From assembly GCA_033977485.1 (NCBI GenBank), contig CM066989.1:99219887-99283886 (forward strand): a stretch of 64,000 nt of DNA. The letters are read 5' to 3'. The position numbers and the translations under genes were made by a program. Below, in pieces: positions 22,617 to 34,443 of this stretch. Each line of letters begins with the position of its first letter. The first letter of the stretch is position 1. The DNA is from Hydrangea macrophylla. Its lineage: Eukaryota; Streptophyta; Magnoliopsida; Cornales; Hydrangeaceae. The notes under the pieces are model-generated. The model saw only the letters and a list, made by a program, of their open reading frames with translations. It was not told the DNA's origin and searched no databases.

Positions 22617-23600
22617 GGATCATCCAATGGAATACCATCCATAGGAGTGAGCCTACAGTTAAGCTAAAGAGGAGTGGTGCATACTCGTGTTAGTAGGTCA
22701 GAGGCATACTTGGCTTGAAAGAGATAATATCCATCGGAACTGGAAGTGATCTCAAGGCCCAAAAAATAATTAATAGCCTCAAGATCTTTCATTTCAACAT
22801 GTTAGTTGAGATAAGTTTTGAGATCCAAGATTCCAGTTGTATTATCTCCTGTGATATTCTTGTCATCCACATAGAGGAGGAGAAGAATAAAACCCCGGTT
22901 TGATTTGCGGATAAAGAGGGCAAAGTCATGCGGGTTAGCAGTGAATCTGAAGTCCCCAACAATGGTACTAAACTTCGAGAACCAAGCCAGAGGAGCTTGC
23001 TTAATACCATAGAGAGCTCGGTGAAGTTTGCAAACCCGGTGAGGATGGTGGTGATAACCAAGAGGAGATCGCATATAGACTTCTTCAGTGAGGTCACCAT
23101 TTAGAAAGACATTTTTCACATCCATCTGAAATAATTTCCACTAGCGAATCGCAACAACTGCAATTAAGTTGCGAACTGAACTAAAACGTGCAACCGGGGG
23201 CAAAAGTCTCCTCATAATCGATCCCATATTCCTGTGTGAATCTTTTGGCTACAAGATGAGCCTTATAGCAAACAATGGACTCGTTAGAGTGAGTTTTGAT
23301 TTTGTAAACCCACTTACATCTCATAGCCTTCTTGCCATTTGGTAGATCTACTAAATCCCTATGTATGATTTTGGTCCAAAGCTTGTAGTTCATCAGCCAT
23401 TGCTTTCTGCCAAAGAGGGTTAGAGTTGGCCTCACGACAAGATTGAGGCTCATAGTGAGAGAGAATTGTAGAAAAACAATGGTAATCACGAAAATGAAAG
23501 GTTTTACTCGATCACTACATCTAGGAAGAGGATCAGGGTCTAATGTAGACCCATCAAATGGAGTAGACAGCTCAGTAAAGACTATGGTGGACAAATCAGA
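22617..23600 (-). pseudogene. Copia reverse transcriptase, broken
   Basis: Minus-strand fragments run from the RT entry (CKWVYKIKTHSNESIVCYKAHLVAKRFTQ region, 23181-23400) through MDVKNVFLNGDLTEEVYM (from 23125) and LYGIKQAPLAWFSKF. The catalytic LLLYVDD motif follows near 22865, then YFLGLEI.SSSDG and the AKYASDLL stretch down to about 22650. Frameshifts occur near 23165 and 22800. RNase H is missing: the frame ends at 22617. Confidence 0.85.
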
Positions 23601-24290
23601 TGAAGAGTCTGTAGATGTGGATGTGGGTAGAGGGGCGGACGAAGATGTTGGTTCACAATGAAGTAGAAAGGAGTCCTAGTAGGAGATAAATGAAACTGGG
23701 ATGTAGAGGAAAACATTTTGTGTTTCCAGAAGACAACATGACGGGACACATGAAGACGTTTGGAGTAAGGGTCCCAACACCGATAACCTTTGTGTTCAAT
23801 ACCATACTCCAAGAAACAGCACAAGAGCTCGAGATTCTAGTTTTGTGTGCTCATATGGTTGTAGTAAGATAAAAGTTAGCAGAACCAAACACTTTAAGGG
23901 TAGTATAGTCAGGTAAGTGGTTATATAGACGCTCATACGGTGACTGATTTTCAATGGTGGGAAAAGGGACACGATTCATGGTATAAACAGAAATAAGGGC
24001 AGCCTCTCCCCCAAATTGTTCAGGACATGAACCAGATGTGAGAAGAGCTCGAATCGTATTAAGAATATGTTTGTGTTTGTTCTTGGCTCTCCTATTTTGT
24101 TGGGAGGTGCCTGTATATAGGAACAATGGGGGAAGAGTGCCATATTGGCGAAGAAAATTTTGGAACACCTTTTTCTTTGTACTCTTGGATATTATCAGCT
24201 TGAAACACTTTGACATTCCAAGAAAATTGAGTTTTGATCATGTTGGGAAAATCAAAGTAAATATGGGGTAATTCAGATCAATTTTTCATT
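23601..24290 (-). pseudogene. Copia integrase, C-terminal half, broken
   Basis: The minus-strand frame 23851-24216 shows the GTSQQNRRAKNKHKHILNT-like motif around the catalytic glutamate, in which the usual GVAERKH is altered. It continues with the NRVPFPTIENQSPYERLY and LKVFGSANF region typical of Copia integrase. Downstream pieces (23582-23824) carry the GYRCWDPYSKRLHVSRHVVF motif. Stops and shifts show it is dead. Confidence 0.8.
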
Positions 24291-25260
24291 AGATATAACC
24301 TAGTGTATTGTGAAAGATTATCGACAAAGATTACATAAATCTGGATCCTTCCATTGTGACAGTTGTACAGGGACCCCAAACATCAGAGTAAATTAGATCA
24401 AAAGCTGCAGAGAAAACAGAATCACTGTTATTAAATAGTAAAGCTGGTTGTTTGCTAAGAGTTTTAACCGACTCAACAAAATATGACCTAAACGAGAGTG
24501 CCAGGGGTGAAAATGTAAGGTGGACGATACTAAAGCTGCAGTTTGAGTAGGTGAAATGAAGCGAGATGGAATGTGGAGATTGTTAAGTTCAAATAATCGT
24601 CCAATTTTATGACCTGTCCCAAGAGTATGTCCTGTTTGTGGATCTTATACCAGACATCCAGAATTAAAGAAAGAGACGGTAAGTCCTAGTACACACAGTT
24701 GATACACAGATATGCGATTTAAAGTGAGTAGGAATAAGATAAGTGTCAGGGAGAGTTGCGTGAGTGGTGGAGACTTGCTTTATCTAACTGACGTTCATAC
24801 GAGAACCATCAACAGTGTGCATAGATGGTGCATTGAGAGTAGAATGTTTGGTAGAAAATGTAGTTGAAATAGAGGTCATATGGTTACAGCAACCAGAATC
24901 AAAGAATCAAGAAGATGTACCTGGGCCAACAGTAGAGCAGTAGGAGACATGTTACCAGAATGAGCAAGAACTCGTTTACTGATTTTCGGAAGGAGGGAAA
25001 CAGAGATGGATGAAGGGGGTAGGTGGCTTAGAAGATGATGACCCCTTAGTAAAAGTAGCAATGGATGATGACGAACAACCTTGGGACTGATTACCTTGTG
25101 AATATCTGGCAGAATTCTCATTGCAATCATTGAGATAGAGCCCTAGTCCACACTTGTGACAGTAAGTACATACTCTGATAGGACAATGCAATAGAATGTG
25201 TTCTGATTTGTAACAATATCTGCAAGAAGGATTTGTGAGAGACTCTATGATATATAAAAT
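24291..25260 (-). pseudogene. Copia gag zinc knuckle, protease and integrase start, broken
   Basis: A CTYCHKCG..C zinc-knuckle remnant (near 25165) is followed by an S/K/P-rich linker. An LLDSGCCNHMT-type protease core sits near 24880-24910 in a shifted frame, and degenerate integrase N-terminal sequence follows. The element is truncated at about 25260; no 5' LTR is seen to the right. Confidence 0.7.
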
Positions 25261-25606
25261 AAGTCTGAGAGTGGTAGAACTGATCTAGATGGCAGTGACC
25301 CAGCGACAGAGGTGGTGACAGCGATAGAGCCTGAGTAGAGGCAGCACGACGATAGAGGTGACCAGAAGGAGGACGTCGGGCAGGGGAGGCGGCGACAGTG
25401 GTAGCTAGGCAACGGAGATGGCCGGATTGAGGCGGTACGACTATGAACTTGAGGCTACAAGAGGAATTTTCTAATGTGGAGGATCTATTATTGTGACAAG
25501 CACAGAGCATACTTTCATTTTGACATCTTCTACATTTTTTTAAGGGATTTGCCCCACTTTTTACAAAAATGAACTCGAACCATCGCTCCCTCAATTTACT
25601 ATTCAT
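25261..25606 (-). other. GC-richer open segment of unknown origin
   Basis: A minus-strand frame of about 110 codons (rich in R, A, L, S and P) stands out from AT-rich surroundings, but no domain, start context or splice structure supports a gene. It may be a captured fragment at the edge of the Copia remnant. Confidence 0.3.
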
Positions 25607-27520
25607 TTTTTCAAATTACTATTATTTTATTTTTTAAATCTTAAAAATTACATATTTTTTTCACAACTTTATACATCAATCTATTATGTACCACTTTTTT
25701 TTTTTATCCAAACTTGATTAATTTATTATTTTTATACACATAAAATAACATTAAATCAAAGTATATCAAATGCTAAAATACATATCTAATTTATCTATAT
25801 CTTTTGAGAAGAGTCCTAACAGTTATCCATACTTCACTTTAACCATATCTTAATTCTTAGATTAATTTTGCTGGGCTTTTCTCTCACATTTTTTTTATTG
25901 ATAAATTCAACCAAAAATAATCATTGAATGCAGTCTATTATAGTACATAAAACATAATTATCAAACATGCCCCTAGATTTCAACAATGTTGTAGAGTTGT
26001 ATTTATCAAATGCTTGAATTATAGAAACTCTATTGTGCATCGCACTGGTTACAAATCTGGATTTTATTTCAAGATTAAATAATCTATTCATCAACATACA
26101 AAATTAAACTATAATTCATTAAGAGTAAAATTACATTACAAGTACAATTTATCAAACAAACTTTCAATAAAAATACATTTAAAATAAAGATATACACTTA
26201 ACAACAATAAAAATTGATGTGCAAAAGGTGTTGAGAGTGTTAGATAAAAGTGAAGAATCCATCAAGATATACATAACAAGTCAAAAATTCGTGTAAGATG
26301 TGTAAGAGGTGTTCGATAGATTGTTAAAAGTGAAGCATCTAAAGTGAAGTATGTGATTGATAGATAATAAAGCCAAAATGCGTGTAAAATGTGTAAGAGA
26401 TGTTGGATAAAGTGTTAGATAAAAGTGAAGTATGCAAATATTACCTTCTTACGTCAATTCTGGCTTATAAAATGAACATAAAACTCAGTATACTTCACCA
26501 TACAAACATTCATCTACAACAACGAGTTTTGGTGAAGGCTCATCTCATACTACTCCTAATTATGCAGAACAAATTGAAGAGTTCGAGGAGGAACAAAATT
26601 TACATATGTATTTGTATGCTTCCAACAACTTTCTCATCACACATTGAATGGAATATGAGAAAAAAGAAACGAAACAAAGAGACTCGGTGTTGATTGAGCA
26701 TAAACAAATTGAAGTAAAAGATGCTCATTATGCAGCTTCAAAATGCACTGACTAAGCATTTATGGAACAAACATAGTTATGCTTCCAGAGTCTCCATGAA
26801 GTCATAGTAGATGATTCACTAAAGTCATCTTATAAGGGTAATAATTTTGTGATTGTCCATGGCGGTTCTTTTTTTTTTTTTAACGGCAGTAATTTTGTAT
26901 GGTTAAATGGTAAGGTTATAAATGTCATTTGACACTTTTCATTACCTCATTTTAGTTCCGTTTATCGATAAGGTATGACAAGGGAGGTTAGTGTGATATT
27001 TGGAACGTGGGGTCAATACTCATGGGAGGTAGATGATATTTACCCTCATTTTTAAGTAATGAAGGAGAATTGGGGTTACTCTTACTATGCTCTATACAAC
27101 TTTCTGTTTACCACAAACATTAATAGCCAAGACTGAAGAGTGAACCAAATGAATCATTAGCTGACCTTGACATAGGGAATGAAGTACAAACACACAAGGT
27201 AAACACAGCGCGTCCCCCCCCACCAAACCCAAAAATGAAAAAAAAAAAAAAAAAAGAAAAATATATATACACAACTCAAATTTACCCAAAAGAGTCAAAC
27301 TAGAGGTGTAATTGCAGCTTTGCAAGTGCCATATTTTATTCTTTAGAGCAAAAAAAAAATTTCTGTTCACATCTATGTCAGCCAAAAAAACTAGATTAAG
27401 TATATTCACCAAATTAAATTTTTTTTTTAAAAGTATATTCACCATAACTTTGCAACCCTAAACCATCCGTGTGTGAAGCTCTCTTCATAGCAAAAATAAA
27501 ATAAATAGAATTCAAACCTT
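25607..27520. other. Intergenic DNA and 3' flank of the UBP gene
   Basis: AT-rich, no supported gene. It includes an old repeat relic near 25840-25990 (shared with 21503-21803), an imperfect 2-copy tandem repeat of about 105 bp at 26225-26430 (units with AAAAGTGAAG and GTGTAAGAG), an A-run at 27239-27254 and T-runs. The UBP 3' untranslated region should occupy the right end. Confidence 0.5.
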
Positions 27521-27521
27521 G

Positions 27522-29500
27522 TTAGAAAAATTTTCCAACTGCCACCGGACGCAAGCTTAGTTTCGGCTTATGGGGATAATCCTTTTTTCGTGAGAGTTTC
27601 CTCTTTCTCTTTCTCTTCTTGTTTTGAGCAACTTTAATCATGGCTGAAAACGATCCAGATCCGCTAGAACGAGGCCTGGTTTTCAAAACTTTACAAGCCT
27701 TCTTTTTCTTTGTATCCTTCGAATCCTTGTTTAATGGTCTCTTGCAAGACTTCTTCTGCAGCAGGTGACAAGAGAGAGAGTCACTCACTTCTGACACTTC
27801 CGCCCCTGTTGCGTAGAGTTAGTTCTGATAACCCATTTTGTAAAAATGAAACACACAAACAAATACGAATAGCAACGGGTATATAAATCGACCTGGACCC
27901 TGTACCATGTATATATTCGGGGTTGATGATCTGGGATGTGTTTGGGATGTGATATTCACATTCGCGTCGCTCTTAACTTCACTTGACTTCTGATACCAGT
28001 TACTTTCTCCAAGAGGATCCGGAGTAAATATTTTATCAGATATACTCGGAGAATCATCAGTAGCTGTATTAAACTCAAACCCACTATTTGATCTGTAAGA
28101 AGACTCTGTAGAAACACCATCTGAAACAACTCTGGTTTTATTTAGCTCACAAATTTGACTATTTGTTGGACTTTGGGATAAGATACGGTTATTTTCAGAA
28201 CTATCTAGAACTGATTTCGGTGAAGCGTTGGATATATTTGGAACCAAACAAGGCATCTTTTTTTCCACCAAACTTGAAAACCAAGGTGTTCCTTGCTTTG
28301 CATAGAAAAGAATGTAAGCCGCCTCAGAAAGCACATAATCTTGGCGAACTCTAATGACCTACAATACACAAATTGAACATTAGTGAGTTTCCACTTCAAA
28401 AATTCCATAAGAAATTAGAATATGTTACTAATTGCTATGTGCTACTGCAATATAAGGGCACGTTCTACAACGTTGCGGTTTTTGGTTTCCGGTTTTTGTT
28501 CTCAAGATTCACGAGAACTCGCTCAAAAAATCAACACGAAAACCCAAAATCAAAAACCACAACGTTACAAACGGGCCCTAAGTTTACAACTTTTTGCTCT
28601 CAAGAATCACGACTAGTATAAGATTTTATTGTCCACAGAGTCTCATGCAATTGAAACCAATATAAACAAATCAATCAGCTTGATATCATAATAACAAATG
28701 AGTTCAAAAGTCATAGCCTAGACGAATATCTGATTTGTTTCGAATAAGTGGGATTTTCTTTACCATGAATCAGCCATTTTGACACTAAGATTTAATGAAA
28801 CAGGAAAAAAAGTATAGAAATAAAACAAATTAAAAGAACACAAATAAGATGAACCTCGAGTAATAAATTGGTTAACTAAAGCAAAGAAGTAATAGTACAA
28901 GGCAGAAGAAAAAAGTTTACCCCCAAATTTCGATATTAAATTAACTTTACATTAATAATTGGGATTCAAAGTATCTATTTATGACACAAAGTGTTCTATA
29001 CCCAAAAAAAAACAGGGTGAGAAACCAGTAACCGTGACTAGGTCTTTCTTCCGATTCACTTGGCAGTCCAGATTTTAAAATGTTGACCACATTTCCTATG
29101 AACCGGAGTTGCCTTGCAGAAATTTTTACTAAATTGGTGTTGGTTCATTTGATACATTTTTTTGTTAGGGTTGAAATTTTTTTTCTTGTTATTAGTTTTT
29201 AATCCAATTTTTCTAATTTGTTACCACTAATCTTGACTTTATAATTGAGATATTCAGAAAATCAAAAGGCCTGGCCTAGCCCTTTTGCTTTTAAAACGTA
29301 TATAACGTTAATACAATCTCAAATATAAATAGTTGACTAATCACTGCTCACATACTATATTCAGAAAATACTACCTTTGAGTCGTCCAGCCTGTGCCATG
29401 TGTGTGGGGCAGACCGAATGTAGCAGTAGTAATGCGCCAAAGTAGATGACAAATCAACATGCACAACGACTGCATACAGATCATAGTTCAAGTCCACCTA

Positions 29501-29555
<55 letters not shown>

Positions 29556-32500
29556 GAGAGAGATTAGATTATTAGACTATCTTCACATAAAAGAAACCTA
29601 ACAACAAAAAGAGAACTATTCAACCGATCCAAGACCTACCATAAAGATCTAAATGATAACACATCCATGATCTTTCAAATTCAATCATTGGCAACTTGCA
29701 TTAACTTTTCTAAGACCCTAATTGGAATCACAACCCAAACGTGGTCATGGACCCAAAACGCAAACATTAGATGTTTGCGTTTTGGGATGCCTTTTCTTTG
29801 TTCTCAACGTGCCCTTGTGATTAGATAACAAATCTAAAATTCCACAAAAATAGTTCCAAAAGCACTTGTGAATACAGTTCCCAATGCAAAAGCCACAGCC
29901 AATCCTAATGGGCCATAAGGAGGAAGTTCAATTTCAGTACCTCTAAGGTATTTCTAATGCAGTTCGAATTCTTTCAACTGATAGCTTTAATCAACAATTT
30001 CTTGCCTAAAATGCTTGGCGAAAAAAGAGAAGGATAACCTGAAACTTACATTATGACTATTCTGATAACCATTAGTGTAGGGCCGCAAATCTAACTCCAG
30101 CGGGAATTCCACATGCTTATCGATTTTCTCTACGTAAGAGCCATAATTCTTGAACCTCTTCAGATGCAACGTAGCAACCGAAGGAGCATGGTCCAGCATA
30201 AGCTGCTTCTTTACTGAGACTTCTATCTTGCAGTGTTCACACGTAAACTTTGTCTCAGCATCTCCAATCTTTTCCACCTTGGTGAAGGATTCGAGAGCAC
30301 TTGAAAGGGTGTCCACATCCTCAATCTCCAAACTCAGGTCAATCAAAGGTTCATAAGTATCTGAAGAGTGGCCGCAGTTGCAGCATCGAAGCTGAAAACA
30401 GCATGCCACAGTAATAAGCATAAAAAAATCTAGTGAACTTATTGTCCATTTGGAACAATAGTAACTTTCTTCAGAAGTAAATGTATCAAAAAATAGGTGA
30501 ACAAAGAGAGAGAGAGAACAAACAAAATAGTGGTAGAGATTAAAATCGAGACATGATACAGTGAGATATAGACGATGAGGAGCATGGATTTCTGTCAACC
30601 ACCAATTCATGTTCTCATATAGAAACATAATCTCCAACTTAAAAGCAAAACACTTGTTTCTTAAAAAAAAGGTAAAAAAGTATCTTTATTATAACTTGAA
30701 AATGAAGAAGAAAATCTATTTTTTTTTTTATTTTAACAAAGAAGAAATGCAATTACAATGGATGAAAATGCATTATGAAGATGTCATTCCAACCTTCACT
30801 ACACAAAACAGTGGTTTAGAAAAGAAAAAAAAAAAGTGGTTGATAAAGTTGACTTCCATACTGAGAATAAAGATGAACAAAGGGAAGAAGTGAAAATCAC
30901 TTTGAATCCATACTTTGCTAATGAGATGACCACCGAAAATCTGCTTCACAAAGTTGTCCTCCGAAGACAAATCATAACAGCTGTCTAGTCTATCCAAAAA
31001 GCATTGCAGGAACTCATGAGCATCTTCCTGTTGGAATCTATTGAAACTAGATGAAAAATCTGGAAGGTTGAAGGTCAAGAATCGCATGATCTGGCCGTTT
31101 GAGGTTGCTTATTGTTTTTGTGATTATTAACTATTCATTCTAAGAGAACTGACCACGGTAGTGTATGTTGTTGCGTTTCCAAAGTGATTGTCTGTGACTG
31201 GCCTTGGCAGTATATTTGCAACAGTGATTATGAACATCGAAATGCCAACTCTGCCCTTAGTATCATAAACAAACAAATATAATTCATTGTATTTTATAAC
31301 TATTATATATTATAAACGCAATACATGGCATATTATATTACTTTTTAATAAGTAGCGTATACTATATTACTCTAGCTATATATTAAATTGTTAATTATTT
31401 ATTATGTATATCACATATGAAAATTTGTAGTATACAATACATATAACTAATCGACAATCGTAAATGTATTTTTGCACTCAATATATTAACATTCTATTAA
31501 TAATATAGTGCAGTAGTTATATTTTTACGAAGAGCATAAAGGTAAAAATACTGAGAGAGTTCAAATGTGCAGCTGCGAAAAGCCAGGTTAGAATCCCCCC
31601 AATTGCCAATAAACTTGTGGTTGGGTCACAATATCAATTTTGGGACCCTCACCGTGAATCCCAAGCAGGCATTACTAATATTACTGAAAAAAGTTTTACT
31701 TCAAACGTCAAGCACATCTTGCCAAGCAAGAGCAGGTCGGAAATTGTTAATGGACGTGGTAGAAAAAACAAGGAAGATCAAAAAAGAAACTCCTGATACT
31801 CTTACTTAGTGACCAAAAAAGTAGTTGTTTTCAAGTAGGCAACCAAAACAATAGCGCTATACATTTCCCAAACAAACTCGGAATAAATAAGCATGCAAAA
31901 TGCAACATAATTCGAGCCCGTTTGACACTACTGTGGGAATAAGAGATTTTTACCTCCATAGATTTTTTGAAAAATAACTGACTTCAGCTTCTTTTTTTTT
32001 TTAAGCTTTGAAGTGGACAAATTTTCAAAAAAAGTTGAAACAAAGATTTTGCCAAAGGGACCCAATCCCTCAGTAATCCCAAACAAGTGATGGTTGGTCC
32101 CAAATAAACTAATCCAAACAGGCTTTTACTCTTAATCAATCACCTCCCATAGTCCATACTACAATGGTAAAGTCTGTATTTTACAACACAAGATGACAAC
32201 ACATTTCACACAATCGTAAAAAGAGGGTGAAAGAGGATACAGCTCAAATTGTCAACAAACTTGAAAGGGTAGACGATCCGACCCATAGAAGCTAGTGATA
32301 GTTCGATGTGGCCTCCTAGAGCACAAATTGGACAAAACCCTTCACTATCACCTGCAAGTTTACATTTCCAACATCAAAATTCCAACTTCTCCACACAAAA
32401 ACTCACGGAACTAAAATAACGAAATCAACTTCTAACCAAAAGCATAGGGAACGATCAATGATGAGCAATAAAATTAAACACATGAATTAAGCTTAATGGG

Positions 32501-33578
32501 AGTATAAAACTTACGATCACAGGGCACCCTGTGATTGGATGAACGAAGACCCTGAACAAGTGGTACGGTATGCGTGAAGCATTGCAAGACTGCATTAAGA
32601 AAGCAAGTGTTACCCAGGTTTTTAAGCCCTGCACCCTGCAAATGACAAAATTTTACCAAAATTGAAACACCCACTTCTTCTATATATATATATATATGAA
32701 TACAATATAATCTATAAAAACCGCAAAATAGATCACAAAAAGTCCAAAATTGAAACACCCACATCTTCAATATGTGAATACTAAAATCTATACATATAAT
32801 CTATTACAAATCATGAAAATTGGGTATTACAGAAAAGTTTAGAACAACATACCACCATAGGCCGCTTAAATTCATCCAACATAGATGGAAAACCCAAAGT
32901 TAAATTTCTATTTTCTGATTCTCTCTGTTGACGCCAATGTGGAGCCCTAGTCTCTCTATCTCGAAACAAAGGCCATGGTTGAGACCATCCCATTGCTGAG
33001 TAATTGCATAAAGTACGAACCGGCGAATCATACCGTCGTTGTTGTTCTTCTCTCTCTTCTCTGAAATCAAAAACATCCAAACGAGTCGTATCAGACTGAT
33101 CGTCTAGGGTTTGCTCTCCGGAATCCAAAAAATCATACGATCGTTGTCCTTTTTCTCTCCTCCCTTGTCTGAAATCAAAACCAGCCGCATCAGACAGATT
33201 GTCTAGGGTTTTCTCACCGGAATCCAATAAATCAAACGATCGTTGTTGTTGTACTTCTTCTCTCTCTTTTCCGAAATAAAAAACATCAAAACGAGCCACA
33301 TCGGACTGACTATCTAGGTTTTGCTCACCGGAAGCCAATAAACTATGCAAAGCTGATGTATTATAGGAACATGATTTCACATGAACTGGTGATAATGGAG
33401 GCAAATTTTCTAGGGTTTGTTCATGATCCGAATTTGATTCAGACCCATCTAGGGTTTGTGCATCTAGGGTTTTTGAATGATTTGAATTTGGGTCAGACCC
33501 ATCTAGGGTTTTAGCGAAATCGACTGAATAGGAAGATGGAGACTCGGTTTCTGGGATTCCTGTGAGAGAGGAATCCAT
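27522..33578 (-). CDS. UBP20/21: Ubiquitin carboxyl-terminal hydrolase, plant UBP20/21 type (8 exons, 772 aa)
   Basis: Exons are 33578-32853, 32635-32515, 32351-32241, 31059-30914, 30391-30050, 29497-29375, 28358-27893 and 27805-27522. All introns are GT-AG, all phases fit, and the stop is TAA. Residues 1-242 are low-complexity and acidic, with three SGE(Q/K).LD repeats. The USP domain starts at 243 with GAGLKNLGNTCFLNAVLQCF (catalytic Cys253). QQEDAHEFL is at 329-337, zinc-binding pairs C371/C374 and C419/C422, and HLKRF near 446. The His box LAHYYCYIR holds His504, and the LDDS motif D520/D521. The canonical glycine before the catalytic His is Ala503 here. After the domain (ends about 550) comes a Ser-rich linker and a Lys/Arg-rich tail (KKRKRKRKL near 738) that suggests nuclear or nucleolar location. 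It should remove ubiquitin from substrates by cysteine-protease chemistry. Start chosen at 33578: the upstream GTG frame only covers a CT repeat. Confidence 0.93.
28456..28578. mobile_element. MITE with TAA target duplication in UBP intron 6
   Basis: The inverted ends GGGCACGTTCTACAACGTTG and CAACGTTACAAACGGGCCC (about 29 bp paired, few mismatches) are flanked by TAA at 28453-28455 and 28579-28581, as in PIF/Harbinger insertions. Length 123 bp. Confidence 0.75.
29506..29565. repeat. (GA)n microsatellite in UBP intron 5
   Basis: On the sense strand it is a CT tract that forms the polypyrimidine stretch right before the exon 6 acceptor (CATAG, exon from 29497). Length change here could affect splicing. 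Confidence 0.9.
31060..32240. other. UBP intron 3, the largest intron of the gene
   Basis: No exon found. An AT-rich core lies at 31260-31530. At about 31915-32125 a segment bounded by AGCCCGTTTG and CCAAACAGGCT may be an old MITE. Confidence 0.5.
32690..32818. repeat. Imperfect direct repeat in UBP intron 1
   Basis: The segment with AAAATTGAAACACCCAC plus TCTTC and AATCTATAA occurs twice (near 32655-32715 and 32745-32805), a local duplication of about 90 bp, with a TA microsatellite in the first copy. Confidence 0.7.
33103..33511 (-). promoter_or_regulatory. Seven telo-box-like AAACCCTAGA words within UBP exon 1
   Basis: TCTAGGGTTT on the plus strand occurs at 33103, 33202, 33409, 33448, 33463 and 33502, with a variant at 33313. 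An eighth CTAGGGTTT is in the leader at 33639. In the coding frame each encodes (K/Q)TLD or a near variant. Telo boxes near plant start sites are known binding sites for TRB-type Myb proteins; a role here is inference. Confidence 0.6.
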
Positions 33579-33589
33579 TTGAGATGTAG

Positions 33590-33596
<7 letters not shown>

Positions 33597-33621
<25 letters not shown>
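33597..33621. repeat. (GA)n repeat in the UBP leader
   Basis: A CT tract on the sense strand lies 20-45 bp upstream of the start codon. Confidence 0.9.
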
Positions 33622-33622
<1 letters not shown>

Positions 33623-33628
33623 CGGTGA

Positions 33629-33634
33629 TCACAT
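33629..33634 (-). promoter_or_regulatory. Minimal upstream ORF (AUG-UGA) in the UBP leader
   Basis: The sense strand has ATG followed directly by TGA, 51 bp upstream of the main ATG and just before the CT tract. It counts only if transcription starts further upstream, which the sequence does not prove. Confidence 0.5.
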
Positions 33635-33759
33635 GAAACTAGGGTTTTGAGAGAGTCCGAACTCGAGTCTCACTAGGTTTCATGGTTCTGAAAAGCGAGG
33701 GAAAATTCAACCGCTTCTCCACCGAATATATAATAATATATATATAGAGAGAGAGAGAG

Positions 33760-34200
33760 GGGAGTACGGTGCACACGAGGTAAACCGAGTTTGCTCGTGA
33801 GCTTTTTCACGAGTGCTCAAATAAGCTGAGCTTTCAAGTGATCGCGAGTTTTCTTGTGAGTTTTTTAACGAGCTTTTTCACGCGCCTGTTAAAACTATAT
33901 AGTTTAATGTTAAACCAGTCATTTATCAAGCTTATTTACGAGATTTGTCATTTTTCTCTAAAATTATATAGTTTTATAATAAATGTATATATAAAAGTCA
34001 CTGTACAACCTCTTTATCAAACCTATTAACGAGCTTTTTCACGAATTTGCTCGCGAGTCTTAATCGATCGTGTTCACGAGCTCAAACGAGCGAGCCGAGC
34101 CTAACCTTTATCGAGCCGAGCTTCGAGTCCTTGTTGAGCGGCTCTGTTCGTGTCCACCCCTAGGGGGAGGGTTTATCTGCTCTAAAGTTGTAAGCATTTA
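33760..34200. repeat. GAGCT/CACGAG-rich degenerate repeat upstream of UBP
   Basis: Repeated GCTCGTGAGCTTTTTCACGAG-like words and GAGCCGAGC near 34100 end in CACCCCTAGGGG. This pattern is common in plant non-autonomous hAT-type repeats; boundaries are not clear. Confidence 0.5.
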
Positions 34201-34234
34201 CCTATATATATTCTTAGTTCTAAAGCACACTGTG

Positions 34235-34355
34235 TTTGCGTACTGAGATTTTAAGCTTAAAACTGCGTGTCAGCAGGGCGGCTAGATGGGGCAGCCGCAG
34301 TTTTTTTAGGTTTAAAATATCTGTGCACATACCCAACGCGCTTTTCAACCAGACT
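34235..34355. repeat. Hairpin MITE relative of the 19244-19366 element
   Basis: It carries the same TTTTTTTAGGTTTAAA core with an inverted partner TTTTAAGCTTAAAACTGC, and outer arms GCGTACTGAG and CCCAACGCGC that pair poorly. It is an older copy. Confidence 0.55.
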
Positions 34356-34443
34356 ATATATATGTATAGTATATACTAGTATGTGCCCGTGCCCATGGGC
34401 TTGTATTGGTTAAAGGACAATTAAATATTTCTATTATGTTTAT

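Noticed and set aside
32811..33632. UBP start at 33632 (adds a Ser/Leu repeat N-terminus)
   Set aside because: That codon is GTG and the extra residues come only from the CT microsatellite; the first in-frame ATG is at 33578.
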